Of a DNA stretch of 64,000 nt, positions 1 through 15,929 are shown piece after piece (position 1 is the stretch's first letter; each line of letters begins with the position of its first letter). The position numbers and the translations under genes are program-made. The notes below the pieces were generated by a model. It saw only the letters and a list, made by a program, of their open reading frames with translations. It ran no database searches and had not been told where the DNA came from. Source of the stretch: Mycteria americana (Eukaryota; Chordata; Aves; Ciconiiformes; Ciconiidae); assembly GCF_035582795.1 (NCBI RefSeq), contig NW_027445436.1, forward strand, positions 1,052,770-1,116,769, given 5' to 3'.

Positions 1-3959
<3,959 letters not shown>

Positions 3960-3962
3960 TTC

Positions 3963-3968
3963 TAATAA
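3963..3968 (+). promoter_or_regulatory. Polyadenylation signal of ODF3
   Basis: A canonical AATAAA begins 3 bases after the TGA stop at 3957-3959, giving a very short 3' UTR. Confidence 0.75.
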
Positions 3969-4189
3969 AACAACATACCCCCAAAGGTCTGGTCTGTCCA
4001 CCTTCAGCTCTAGGGAGAGGAGGTGTGCGTGAGGGAGTACAACCGTCTCTCTCCATTTCATGTTTATGCCTCAGCCAAAACACTGCAGGATGAGGACGAG
4101 GGGAGAGCACTGGTATCCTTAGTGTCATCAAGGCAGAGAGCTCTGACAGCATGCTTTCACCCGACTGGAGCTAGAGCTCAATCTGGCTG

Positions 4190-6013
4190 CTGCTGTAAAA
4201 CACAACAAAAAATAGTTCTTCCAATACATTAGCAGCAAAAGGAGAGCTAAGGAGAATCTCCAGCCCCTAGTAGATGGGGGAGGAAACACAGTGACCAAGG
4301 ATGAGGAAAAGGCTGAGGTACTTAATGCCTTCTTTGCCTCAGTCTTTAAGAGCAGGGCCAATTGTTCTCTGGGTACCCAGCCCCCGGAGTTGGAAGATAG
4401 GTATGGGGACCAGAATGGAGCCCCCATAATGCAGGGGGAAATGGTTAGTGACCTGCTGCACCACTTAGACACTCACAAGTCTATGGGGCCTGATGAGATC
4501 CACCCGAGAGTGTTGAAGGAGCTGGCAGAGGTGCTCACCAAGCCCCTTTCCATCATTTACCAGCAGTCCTGGCTAACTGGGGAGGTCCCAACTGACTGGA
4601 GATTAGCAAATGTGATGCCCATCTTCAAGAAGGGCCGGAAGGAGGACCCGGGGAACTACAGGGCTGTCAGCCTGACCTTGGTACCGGGGAAGCTGATGGA
4701 GCAGATCATCCTGAGTGCTATCACATGGCATGTAGAAAATAACCAAGGGATCTAGCCCAGCCAGCATGGGTTCAGGAAAGGCAGGTCCTGCTTGACCAAC
4801 CTGATCTCCATCTACGACAAGGTGACCCGCCTAGTGGATGAGGGGAAAGCTGTGGATGTTGTCTATCTAGACTTCAGTAAAGCCTTTGACATGGTTTCCC
4901 ACAGCATTCTCCTGGAGAAACTGGCTGCTCATGGCTTGGACGGGTGTACTCTTCGCTGGGTAAAGAACTGGCTGGATGGCCGGGCCCAAAGAGTGGTGGT
5001 GAATGGAGTTTACTCCAGTTGGTGGCCGGTCACAAGCGGTGTTCCCCAGGGCTCTGTGCTGGGGCCAGTTCTGTTTAATATCTTTATCAATGATCTGGAT
5101 GAAGGGATCGAGTGCACCCTCAGGAAGTTTGCAGATGACCCCAAGTTGTGTGGGAGTGTTGATCTGCTTGAGGGGAGGAAGGCTCTGCAGAGGGACCTGG
5201 ACAGGCTGGATCAATGGGCTGGGGCCAATTGTATGAGGTTCAACAAGGCTAAGTGCAAGGTCCTGCACTTGGGTCTCAACAACCCCATGCAACGCTATCG
5301 GCTTGGGGAAGAGTGGCTGGAAAGCTGCCTGGTGGAAAAGGACCTGGGGGTGTTGGTTGACAGCCGCCTGAATATGAGCCAGCAGTGTGCCCAGGTGGCC
5401 AAGAAAGCCAATGGCATCCTGGCTTGTATCAAAAATAGTGGGGCCAGCAGGAGTAGGGCAGTGATCGTGCCCCTGTACTCGGCACTGGTGAGGCTGCACC
5501 TCGAATGCTGTGTTCAGTGTTGGGCCCCTCACTACAAGAGAGACATTGAGGGGCTGGAGCGTGTCCAGAGAAGGGCAACGAAGCTGGGGAAGGGTCTGGA
5601 GCGAGGAGTGGCTGAGGGAACTGGGGTTGTTTAGCCTGGAGAAAAGGATGCTGAGGGGAGACCTCATCGCTCTCTACAACTACCTGAAAGGAGGGTGTAG
5701 AGAGGTGGAGGTCGGTCTCTTCTCCCATGTAACAAATGATAGGACGAGAGGAAATGGCCTCAAGTTGCGCCAGGGGAGGTTTAGACTGGATATTAGGAAA
5801 TTTTACTTCACTGAAAGGGTTATCAAGCATTGGAACAGGCTGCCCAGGGAAGTGGTTGAGTCGCCATCCCTGGAATTATTTAAAAGATGTTTGGATGAGG
5901 TGCTTAGGGACATGGTGTAGTGGTGGTCTTGGTAGTGTTAGGTTTATGATTGGACTCGATGATCTTAAAGGTCTTTTCCAACCTATATGATGTTGTGATT
6001 CGGTGATTCTGTG
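4190..6013 (+). mobile_element. CR1 LINE, 5'-truncated, nearly open reverse transcriptase
   Basis: Chicken-repeat-1 non-LTR retrotransposon, sense on the plus strand. It enters just before the RT domain (residues like YISSKRRAKENL) and shows [57 protein letters not shown] and the catalytic FADD box (palm), followed by the thumb region to about 5,920. The endonuclease domain is missing. A stop at about 4,753 and a frame change near 5,590 interrupt the frame, so it is dead but fairly young. The 3' end carries the CR1-type short repeat (GATTCGGTGATTCTG). It abuts the next retroviral element directly. Confidence 0.95.
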
Positions 6014-9000
6014 TTTTACCCACCCCCAAGTGCACCCAAAGTAATAATGGGTCGCATTTCACAGCCACTGTGCTGCAAGACTGGGCTCGACGGGAAGGCA
6101 TCGAATGGGTGTTGCATACACCATATTATCCCCACGCCAATGGGATTAATTCAGAGATATGCTGATGTCTCACGCCACAACTGGGACATGCGATTGCCAC
6201 AGGTGGTCTTTATTGTTAACAACTGCTGGGGAATTTACGGAAACCCCAAAATCCGAGCGTTCTGTCCTGCGAGACCATTAACGGGCAATGACCCTATACC
6301 GGACGATAAAAGGGACCAGTTCCCACTACGGGCATATGTGGGCCAACCTGTAATGGTGAAACTACCTTCCATTGGCATCGTGCCCATGACCCTGCAAAAC
6401 CCAGAGGCTTATATGCCTGGCAAGCTCTGGACAGGAGCAGAAAATCCCACCGTATTAGTGCTCGGTGGATAATCCCTGACTTCTAACCCTGAAAGCCCGG
6501 TCCAGGGGATTGAGGCGGGGGTTTTTTTGTAGTCTCTTAAAGACGATGGAGGGATGGACCATTCTGTTGCTCCTACTGGTGGCGACGGCAACTGATGTGG
6601 ACAACTCGGACCTGGATGGCAACGTAGTGGCAAAGCTGATGGTAAGATTTGCACGGATGATGAACCTAAGATGGGTAACAGTCTGTTTACCCACCCCCAG
6701 GTCAGCGGAGGACCCCTCACCCATTTTTGTCCAGGACATCATCATATCTCTAGCCCTTGAATTAACATGGCGTCGATATAACAATTATAGCTGGAAGTTC
6801 CGGGAAAGCATAGGGGACGTAGGCTATACCTGTATTGTTTATAGCTGGCCACCAGGCACAATAAATGCTAGTTCGGTATGGGATGCTAAATGCAATTACA
6901 TTCTCCAGCCAACCCATAAAGCCACAGGGTGGGCGTCAACGGCACCACACCTGTCCTGAAGTTCTCTGAGGAACCACCGAACGCGGCTTTCTATGGGACA
7001 TTGCTGATCACTCACTGGTGTATACCAAGCCACTGAACGCTTCTTGGTATATCAAACATCCTGACAGAGATGGTACCGAATGCCCTAGCGCATGCAATAA
7101 CAACTCATTCGACTGCCCGCCCAGTTGCACGTGGGCCAGGTACACCTATGCACCTGGTTGGTACGGGGGAAGAGATGAGGCACGCCCGACAGGGGCATGT
7201 CCACTCTGGGACTGCCAAGTGGAAATGGGGTGCGAGGCTATAGGTAAGATGCCCCTGGTGTGGCTATATCCACCGGCCCAAGAAGCCTTGGTACAAGGCT
7301 GCTTATGCAGCAATACCAGCTATTCCCGTCCCTCTGTCCTACGTTGCCATAAAAGAGACTATCGTCGCCCCCTCACCAGCACTCCAGGTTCGTGCCAAAC
7401 ATCTTTTGTCTCCGCACCTCCTAATTTAGTGTGGGTGTGCTCTGATGGCCGCCTATATTCCCAGCTATACCCAACTATCCCCAAACTGGCCTGCACGTTA
7501 GCCACGCTTTCCCTCTGTCCTATCACCCGGGAAGGGCCCGTACCGCAGCAACGGTGGGATCGTGTGCCGAGGGCTGTATGGAAGGTGTGGAAAAATGCTC
7601 CAGTGAGGACGGGGTGGTGGTTAGAGTCAATCTTTGGAATGGGGATCGCTCCACTGCAAAACAGACACGCTATTCTAGAGCTGAGCCTACATCTAGAGGT
7701 GCTAATAAACTCTACGCATGACAGCATGGGCTTCTTAAGCCATCAATGACAAGACAACGGCAAGATGACCATTCAAAACCGAGCCATGTTAGACTGAATC
7801 CTATTGAAGGAGAAAGGTGTATGCAGGAGGCTGAATCTATCGGTAGACGACTGTTGCATCCACATCCCGAACGCTTGGCTGCCACTACAAGAACAGATGA
7901 AGAAGATGAAGAAGATAGCTAAAGACATGACAGAAATGGCTGCTGCGCTAGGGACTAATTGGTTGGGGAAAGTTTTTAACGCATTTGGGGTTTTCCATGT
8001 CAGGGAGGCTAACTAGCCTCCTTCAATCTCTGATAACGATCATAATTGGGATTGTTGTAATCTGTATTATTATAAACTGCATTAAGAGCACCAGAACGAA
8101 ATCCACGCCCACTGTGAAGTCCACTCCCTTAAAACCCACCCCTGAAACTCCCGCTACCCTGAATCCCACTTGTGACACTGACATGCCCCTAAACCTGACC
8201 CATGCGACTGGCATTACCCCCCCGAGCCCCGTCCGTATCTCAGACGTCCCAATACAAGCCCAGGATGGTGCTCACACGTTCGCCCGTTGCTATTGTTAAT
8301 TGGTGCTAGAACGTTGGATATTGTTACGTGGCTGATAGTTTATTGTGGGGTGACTGCTTGGTTGCTGACGATACCTTGCGAGAGCTGAAAGACGCTTAAA
8401 GAATGGTGATCCACAGTGGGTGTTGAACTCACCAACACTGTGCCCCCTTTTAACTCTGGAGGCAAGAGGTGACTGTGCCACCACTCCAAATAAACCGGTC
8501 AGATCATGACTGTGGTCACGGGATGGACTGTGGGACAGGTAGGATTCACCCCTCCCCCCGTCCCCCCCGATAAAGATCGTGGCTTTTGTCACGGCGATCA
8601 TCGGCTTTTCGCACCTTTTGTGCTCTGCCGTGCCCCCTGGCACGTACACACTGCGGCAGGGGGAGCAGGAGAAGTGGGTCCCCTTGGCCACCAGACAGGG
8701 TCCACAGCCACGGAGGCGCCTCGGCTCAGAGAAGCTTCTAGTTCATGACCAATTCTGACCACAGCTCAGATCCAACCCAGGGTATAAATGTAGCACCGCC
8801 AGAGATCCCCTTTGAGTGTGGTCTTCTCGGAGCAGCGGGCGGGTGTTCGGGTCCTCTCCCCTCGTGTTCGGACGCCACCTGAGGAAACTTCTTGGGATTG
8901 AGTGCCCTCACCTGCTTTGGTGAGTGATTTCTTCTGGATATATCCTCGAGTGAGCCCTCAGTCCTCCTCACCCCCCAGGTGAGCAATTGTACCTTCTGGG

Positions 9001-9260
9001 TACCCACAAGGGAGAGAGTTTCTCCCTTTGCGAGTGAGTGTGTGCGCGCTTTGGGTCATTATTCTAGAGCCACGTGGTAACAATAGCCCGATGGACACCT
9101 CGAACCTGTTACATGTTAAATGTTATCGGAGTGTTGGTTGGTTTTGGTTTACCCCCGTTTCTCATTTGGTTTGTGTCATGTGGTTTTGGCTCCTTTGTGA
9201 AATAAAGTTGTTTGACCTTTTCCCTCATTCGAGTTAGTTTTAGCGTACCTCCGTGCCACA
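6014..9260 (+). mobile_element. Endogenous retrovirus fossil: integrase end, env and 3' LTR
   Basis: A 5'-truncated retrovirus copy. In order it holds the C-terminal part of an integrase (about 6,030-6,470), an env region (about 6,546-8,250) with a signal-like hydrophobic start, a Cys-rich surface part and a transmembrane part, and a 3' LTR. The transmembrane part has a QNR-type heptad region followed by Cys and a CC pair, the arrangement of gamma-type envelopes. A hydrophobic anchor follows at about 8,025-8,085. The element is broken in several places and lacks gag, protease, RT and the 5' LTR. Its left end coincides with the 3' end of the CR1. Class is uncertain: the env is gamma-like, while the pol remnant is too short to assign. 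Confidence 0.82.
8470..9260 (+). repeat. 3' LTR of the env-bearing ERV
   Basis: The LTR follows a purine tract (GGAGGCAAGAGG) and begins TGACTGTG. It has a TATA-like GGTATAAATG at about 8,779, a polyadenylation signal AATAAAG at about 9,200, and ends GTGCCACA at 9,260. The right boundary is supported because a CR1 open reading resumes immediately at 9,261. The left edge could shift by a few tens of bases. Confidence 0.65.
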
Positions 9261-9350
9261 GGTCCAGCGGAGCACCTCTCCTTCTTGCTTCCTCCATCAC
9301 CCGTGCCAGGAAATGCACTAGAAGAACTCTGGAAACCTCCTAGATTGCTT
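9261..9350 (-). mobile_element. CR1 LINE endonuclease fragment, left part
   Basis: On the minus strand this encodes residues like VMEEARRRGAPLDL, which match the CR1 endonuclease C-terminal region (typical EEPTRRGALLDLV). It is the downstream part of the CR1 that continues at 11,307-11,560; the two are separated by a long LTR insertion. It is cut on the left by the end of the retroviral LTR. Confidence 0.7.
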
Positions 9351-9355
9351 GAGCC

Positions 9356-11301
9356 TGTTGCGTTAAGAGTTACTGTCAAGTTACGAATAGGAGTCTGAGG
9401 AGTGGCTGGGGAGGGGGAACCCTCCCGTTGAGTCACAAGGTTCAGACAGGACCCCCTTGCGTTCTAAACTCCTTCTCAGAGAGGAGTCTAGGTGCGGCTA
9501 AGTCCAGTCCTAGTCTCAGACATGGTCAACGGTTTATTTTCTAAGGACGGTATATGCAGCCACCTGTCCTGGTTTCGGCTGGGATAGAGTTAATTTTCTT
9601 CCTAGTAGCCGGTATAGTGCTGTGCTTTGGATTTTAGTATAAGAATAATATTGATAACACGCTGATGTTTTGGCTGTCGCTAAGCGGTGTTTACACTGGT
9701 CAAGGATTTTTCCCCCTTCAGCTCCCCATGCTCTGCCAGGTGCCCAAGAAAAGGGAGGGGGCACAGCCAGGATAGTTGATCCAAACTGACCAAAGGGCTA
9801 TTCCATACCATATGATGTCATGCCCAGTATATAAACTGGGGGGAGTTGGCCAGGGGGTAGCGATCACTGCTCGGGGACTGGCTGGGCGTCGGTCGGCGGG
9901 TGGTGAGCGGTTGTATTTTTTTTTTTATATATATTTTTTTTCCCTTTTTTTCCCTTCCCTTGGGTTTTGTTCCTCTCTCTCTCTCTCGTTGTTTTTTTCC
10001 CTCTCATTATAATTCATTATTATTATTACTATTATTTTGTTCCAATTATTAAACTGTTCTTATCTCAACCCACGAGTTTTCTTACTTTTGCTCTTTCGAT
10101 TCTCTCCCCCATCCCATCGGGGGGGGGGGAAGTGAGCGAGCGGCTGCGTGGTGCTTGGCTGCCGGCTGGGGCTAAACCACAACACCACCCATCAGAGTCA
10201 ACCTTTGCTTGCCAGAGCCCTCTCAGGGCTTTCAATGAAAGCGTCAGTGACAGCGTCAATTTGAAAACATTATAAGTCCGGTCGCGTTCAGTGTACTGAA
10301 CTCTCACGATCACAGATTCACAAATAACGCGATGCACCCCCAGTCTAGTCACGTTCCATGAACTACCATGGCCACACTTAAAGAGTCTGGTCGCATTCAA
10401 TGAGAACTATCATGGCTAGATTAATGCAGAGTGCAGCTTATCAGAGCAACAGACACACGGGTTCTTTGGATTACCACTGATAAATTCACTGTCTGCAAAG
10501 CACGTGCAAATACCAAGAGTATGAGTGACACTGCCAGCTATAAACACGTTAAAGATGATAAAGCAACTCTAGAGAGATTTCTAAGTTTCCTGGGGAGGCA
10601 CTTGGTATAACCAAGTGTTCGAATCTTACCCAAAGGCGTCCTGATGGGGGGGAAGAGAGGCTCAGCCCGTCGACTGATCCCAGAGGTCAGAGTGGTACGT
10701 GATGGTATCTTCTCTAGCATTCTCTGTCTCTTAACCTATTTTATACTATTTTTTACCTTCCAGGTGGAGTTTGAGTGACTCTAGTCATACATACCTTTGT
10801 TAGGATTCGTGTAAAATTTTCTTGCTTTGTTTTTAAAGATATAAGGTAGGAAAATTCAAAGTGCAAGCTGAGTGAGGGGTGGTTGCACCTCGGAGGTGGG
10901 TAGCTTTTGGGACGGAGGTGTGCTTTTGTATTGGAACTATGTTATAATGAGCAAAGTTCACCAAAAGGACAGCATTTTGTCAGAAACGTGACAGGCTGTT
11001 GGCCCAGGGTAGCAAATATGCAGCTTATGGGTTCTGTGGTACCTTCAAGTTCCCATGTTATCACAGAGCCTGGCCGCGGTGCCTCCACACCGCTCCACCC
11101 TCCGGGCAGTGCCTCTTAGAGGCAACACACCAAGTTCCCCTGGCGTTGCCGACATCTAAGGTTGCAGGCCTAGGGACCTTCCATGGAATGGATTCCTTGC
11201 ATGTCAGCCGCACTCCACCCGGGAAGCTTCTTCAATGCTGTGCCATACCTAAAAGTGTGAATATAAGTTTAATTTCTGTCACCTCCAGCAATTATCCCAC
11301 A
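9356..11301 (-). mobile_element. Long solo LTR, interrupted by a nested LTR
   Basis: This sequence is bounded by TGTTGCGTTAAG and TTATCCCACA and flanked on both sides by GAGCC (9351-9355 and 11302-11306), a 5-bp target duplication. It sits inside a CR1 whose reading resumes on both sides, so it is a solo LTR. On the minus strand it has a TATA-like TATAAAAT near 10,745 and an AATAAA near 9,535, so transcription would run leftwards. A second copy of the same family lies at 37,340-38,544. Without the nested element the length is about 1.3 kb. I do not recognise the exact family. Confidence 0.8.
9565..10184 (+). mobile_element. Solo ERVL-type LTR nested in the long LTR
   Basis: Classic avian ERVL-type LTR beginning TGTCCTGGTTTCGGCTGGG and ending AACCACAACA, with an ATTAAA signal near 10,048 and the usual CCCATC G-run tail. 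It is flanked by CCACC at 9560-9564 and 10185-10189, a 5-bp target duplication. The related copy at 37,340-38,544 lacks it and shows the uninterrupted site. This makes it younger than the host LTR. Confidence 0.92.
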
Positions 11302-11306
11302 GAGCC

Positions 11307-11560
11307 CTGCTGGATTGTCCTTCCAGCAGGTAGCAGGGTGGTGCAGGTCCCCCAGCAGGACCAGGCCCTGCGAATGTGAGGCTTCTTTCACTTGTTTGAA
11401 GAAGGCCTCATCTACATCTTCCTCCTGAACAGGAGGTCTCCAGCAGATACCTGCTAACACAGCACCCATGTTGGTCTGCCTGCTGATCCTGACCCATAAG
11501 CTGGCTCCTGTCCTGCCCCAAGCCGGAGGCAAGTCCACCTCCTCGCCTTCGCAGAAAGTC
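11307..11560 (-). mobile_element. CR1 LINE endonuclease fragment, right part
   Basis: Minus-strand residues like AGICWRPPVQEEDVDEAFFK and LVLLGDLHHPATCWK match the CR1 endonuclease (YRPP and GDFN/H signature region). It is the upstream half of the CR1 piece at 9,261-9,350. The upstream boundary is approximate. Confidence 0.8.
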
Positions 11561-12049
11561 CTTCCCGAAGAGCCCGTGTCCCTCCAATGCAGCCCTCGCG
11601 CTGCGGTCCCAGTGTGGTCACAGTCCCATAATCACACACAGACTTCTGGCCCTGCTGCTGCTTCTCCACGCTGCGTGCGTGAGCCTGCAGGCCCTTCAGG
11701 GAGGCACCGGCTGTTCTGGTTTCCTGGGAAGAGTGCGAGAGCCTCCTCTGTCGGGCTGCCTGTGTGTTGGGATGTGCAGGAGTGGGGCTGCACGTCTTCG
11801 AGCTGTGTGGTACGCGTGGACTTTCTTCCCTCCTGCCCCTACAGCAGTGCTGGGATCACACGTGGGGTGTGCATAATCCCATCCATCCCCAGGCACAGGT
11901 CAGTCAGTCCAGCTGGGAACAGCCCCAGAGCTCTTTAATTTGTATTTATAGGGGGATCTTGGCAGCTGAGAAGCCTCCCAGCCCCTTTGCTAACAGCCAC
12001 TGCCACAGCCACCGCTCACGGCACCTTCCCCTCTGCTGTGGTACCAGCA
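11561..12049. other. Unassigned spacer between CR1 copies
   Basis: No gene or clear repeat is recognised. Open frames here have no known domain and look like chance frames in GC-rich sequence. Confidence 0.4.
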
Positions 12050-14160
12050 TAGAATCATAGAATCATAGAATCATTAAGGTTGGAAAAGACCATCTAGTCC
12101 AACCGTCAGCCCAACAGCTCCATGCCTACTAAACCATGTCCTGAAGTGTCACATCGACACTTTTTTTGAACTCCTCCAGGGGTGGTGACTCCAGCACCTC
12201 TCTGGGCAGCCTGTTCCAATGCTTAATCACCCTTTCAGTAAAGAATTTTTTCCTCATATCCAATCTAAACCTCCCATAGCTCAACTAGAGGCCATTTCCT
12301 CTCGTCCTATCACTTGTTACCTGGGAGAAGAGACCGACCCCCACCTCTCTACAACCTCCTTTCAGGTAGTTGTTGAGAGCGATGAGGTCTCCCCTCAGCC
12401 TCCTTTTCTCCAGGCTGAACAACCCCAGGTCCCTCAGCCGCTCCTCATCAGCCTTGTGCTCCAGACCCTTCCCCACCGTCGTTGCCCTTCTCTGGACACG
12501 CTCCAGCCCCTCAATGTCTCTCTTGTAGTGAGGGGCCCAACACTGAACACAGCATTCGAGGTGCGGCCTCACCAGTGCCGAGTACAGGGGCATGATCACT
12601 GCCCTACTCCTGCTGGCCACACTATTTTTGATACAAGCCAGGATGCCATTGGCCTTCTTGGCCGCCTGGGCACACTGCTGGTTCATATTCAGGCGGCTGT
12701 CAACCAACACCCCCAGGTCCTTTTCTGCCTGGCAGCTTTCCAGCCACTCTTCCCCAAGCCTGTAGCATTGCATGGGGTTGCTGTGGCGCAAGTGCAGGAC
12801 CTTGCACTTGGCCTTGTTAAACCTCATACAATTGACCTCGGCCCATCGATCCAGCCTGTCCAGGTCCCTCTGCAGAGCCTTCCTCCCCTCAAGCAGATCA
12901 ACACTCCCGCATAACTTGGTGTCATCTGCAGACTTACTGAGGGTGCACTCGATCCCTTCATCCAGATCCTTGATAAAGATATTAAACAAGACTGGCCCCA
13001 AAACTGAGACCTGGGGAACACCGCTTGTGACCGGCCGCCAACTGGATTTAAGTCCGTTCACCACAACTCTCTGGGCTTGGCCATCCAGCCTTCTTTATGG
13101 GTGTCACATTAGGAAGCCTCCAGTCATCTGGGACCTCCCCTGTTAACCAGGACTGCTGATAAATGATGGAGCATGGCTTGGCAAGCTCCTCTGCCAGCTC
13201 CCTCAGTACTCTCGGGTGGATCCCATCTGGCCCCATGGACTTGTCAGTGTCCAGGTGGTTTAGCAGGTCGTTAAATGCTTCCTACTTGATTATGGGAGGT
13301 TTATTCTGCTCTCTGTCCCTGTCTTTCTGCTTAGGGGCCTGAATTCCCTGGGGATAACCGGTCTGACTATTAAAGACTGAGGCAAAGAAGGCATTAAGTA
13401 CCTCACCTTTTTCCTCATCCTTGGTGCCAATGTTCCCCCCCCTGCATCCAATAAAGGAGGGAGATTCTCCTTGGCTCTCTTTTTGTTGTTAATGTATTTG
13501 TAAAAACATTTTTTCTTATCTCTTACAGCAGTGGCCAGCTTCAGTCCTAGCTGGGCTTTTGCCTTTCTTATCTTCTCTCTGCTTGACTTAACGAGATCCC
13601 TGTACTCTTCTTGACTTGCCTGCCCCTTCTTCCAAAAGTGGTAAACTCTCCTTTTCTTCCTGAGTTCCATCAAAAGCTCCCTGTTCAGCCAGGCCAGCCG
13701 TCTTCCCCGCCGGTTCGTCTTATGGCACACGGGGACAGCCTGCTCCTGTGCCTTTAAGACTTCCTTCTTGAAGAATGCCCAGCCTTCCTGGACCCCTTTG
13801 CCCTTCAGGACTGTCTCCCAGGGGACTCTCTCAACCAGTGTCCTGAACAGGCCAAAGTCTGCCTGCCAAATTCTGTCCATGGTAGTGGTTTTGCTCACCC
13901 CCCTCCTTACTTCGTTGCAAATCGAGAACTCTATCATACCATGGTCGCTAAGCCCAAGACGGCCTCCAGCCACCACATGTCCCCCCAGTCCTTCTCTGTT
14001 TGTAACCAGGAGCTCAAGCGAGTCACCTCCCCTGGTAGGCTCACTGACCAGCTGTGTCAGGAAGGTCTCTTCCACACACTCCAGGGACCTCCTAGACTGT
14101 TTCCTCTGCTGTGTTGTATTTCCAGCAGACGTACGGTAGGTTTAAGTCCCCCACAAGAAC
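12050..14160 (-). mobile_element. CR1 LINE, internally deleted
   Basis: CR1 in antisense orientation. Its 3' end is at 12,050 (three ATAGAATC-type repeats on the plus strand), and the sequence reads upstream through thumb, palm and linker into the endonuclease end (14,075-13,290; residues like FLTQLVSEPTRGGDSLELLVTN). The RT is internally deleted: after IYQQSWLTGEVPDDWRL and TPIKK the sequence jumps near 13,095 to the region before SGVPQ, so the DFSKAFD block is absent. The palm box reads SADD. Several frame changes occur. It is a separate insertion from the split CR1 to its left. Confidence 0.93.
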
Positions 14161-14246
14161 AAGGGCTAGCAATCGTGAGACTCCTGCCAGCTGTTTATCT
14201 AGTGCTAGGGAGGAAGAAAGAGAAGCGTGTGATCATATGGACAGGG

Positions 14247-15004
14247 TGTGAGAGACTGAACCCGTTAATGTCTCAAACATTGTGGCGACGTGAGGCGCAA
14301 TTTGCATGGCGACGTCAGGTTGGCGAGCACGGGGTGGGGGAGAGCGAGAGCGGGAGCAGGACGTGCAGGACGTGGGGAGCGTGTCGGACCGCGCGGTTCC
14401 GGGTTCCATCGGACCTTAAGGGGGTTTGCAACTGCCTGAGAGACCCCTTGTGACCATCCCCCTCCCCCAGCGCCTGCGCAGAAGATTGAGAACTTTCTAG
14501 AAGAAGAACCATGTAAGTCCTGAAGGGGTGTACCTGGAGGCGGGGATTAGTTTATAAAAGACATACCCTCCCCCCAGGGAAGCGCGCACGTGCCCACCAC
14601 TGGAGGATTGCCATGTCTGTCATCGTCATCGCGGGATACAAGGGTGGTGATACTTTTTCTTTCTCTTTCCTCCTCTCTTTTCCTTTCCTTTTCTCGCTTC
14701 CCTCTCCCTCTACTCTTCCAATATATGCAAGTTTGGGATAAATCGTGACAGGTTGCCCGGAAAATAGCTCCATTGCCAAATCACCTTTGTTCGTTTGTTA
14801 AGCTCGCCAGTTCGTTAAGTTTGTCCATTTGTGGAATTCACCAGTTAATAAAGTTGCTGGCCAGACTGTTCCTCTGAGCCATTGTTATGACTCTAAAGAC
14901 CATGCGGCTCTGCCGAGCAGAGATTGGCTTTTGTCAGTACAGAAACCGTCAGGGAATCGAAAGGATTCACCCCTCTCGAAACCCACCAAGTGGGACGAGA
15001 CACA
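14247..15004 (+). mobile_element. Retroviral LTR, plus orientation
   Basis: The sequence begins TGTGAGAGACTG after a short purine run and ends near GAGACACA. It has a TATA box (TTTATAAAAG, about 14,551), a pyrimidine-rich stretch typical of an R/U5 leader (14,650-14,715), and AATAAAG at about 14,846. No internal coding region is adjacent, so it is a solo LTR or LTR fragment. The family is not recognised and the ends are approximate. Confidence 0.6.
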
Positions 15005-15929
15005 GGGAGAAGGCAGAGAAATCCTGCAGGCGTAGCTCAGGCCACCTGTGATGGGAGCTGTTGAGATGAAGCCTCAACATGTCTGTGAAGTGGGAGAGGC
15101 CCCTGAGGCCCAAGGCCATGAGAAGGTCCCAGGTGCAGCTGATCAGCCTGGGGCTGAGTCAGGCTGGGCCAAGACCTTGAGTGTCCCTTACAGGTGTCCC
15201 CCCTTGGGGCAAGGTGTCTTGGCCCAGGGCTCTGCAAGGGAAGGACAAGCTCTCTGGTTTGGAAAGGGGAGAGCCAGCCATCAGAGGATCCCTCTGTCTT
15301 CAGCCAGGACTTGCACATCCCACATGGAAAGCCAATTCTGGCTGCCCAGGCAGTCCCCTTGGGTGTCAGGGAGGTCCAGCCCAAAGGCAGCCTCCAGAAC
15401 CTGCTTCTGTCTCGTGAGGGCTGTCAGAGCAATGCCCTCTTTCCCCCAGGGCTGCCCTCAGTGGAGGGATGGGTCTTGCAGCTAGGGGAAGCACCATCCC
15501 TTTTTGGAGATAGTTACCAGGGGAGCTGCCTCTGCTGCTCTTGATGCCGCCTCTTGTTCTCAGCGACATTCCTGTAGATTTCCCTCCGTGCTTGATGCGG
15601 CTCCAGCCTTCTGAGGACCTGGACTGCTCGTGGGGAAAGGTGGCTGCAACAACAAGGAAACATCATCCCTCAGCCTCTGCCAGAGACCCCTTCTGCCGCT
15701 CCCCTCGTCCAGCCCTTGCACCCACCCGGTCCCGCGTGTACCCACCCTTCCACCCTGTGGTGAGTTTTGGGCTTTGGCTGTGGGGGTAACCCAGGTCATG
15801 CCTGTGTTGGGAGACATCAGAGGGCGTCCTATGCAAGGCCAGGATGCAGGGACGGGGGTCCTGGACATCTCTGCAGGGTCACGGCTGCTCAACTGCCCCA
15901 GGCTGTGGACAGAGCTGGTGCGCACTTAC
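15005..15929. other. Spacer 3' of the CCDC81-like gene
   Basis: No exon can be supported. Open frames on both strands lack recognisable motifs. It may include the 3' UTR or terminal exon of the CCDC81-like gene on the minus strand. Confidence 0.35.

Noticed and set aside
4867-5667. A 266-codon minus-strand open frame
   Set aside because: It is antisense to the CR1 reverse transcriptase; such mirror frames are common in this LINE.
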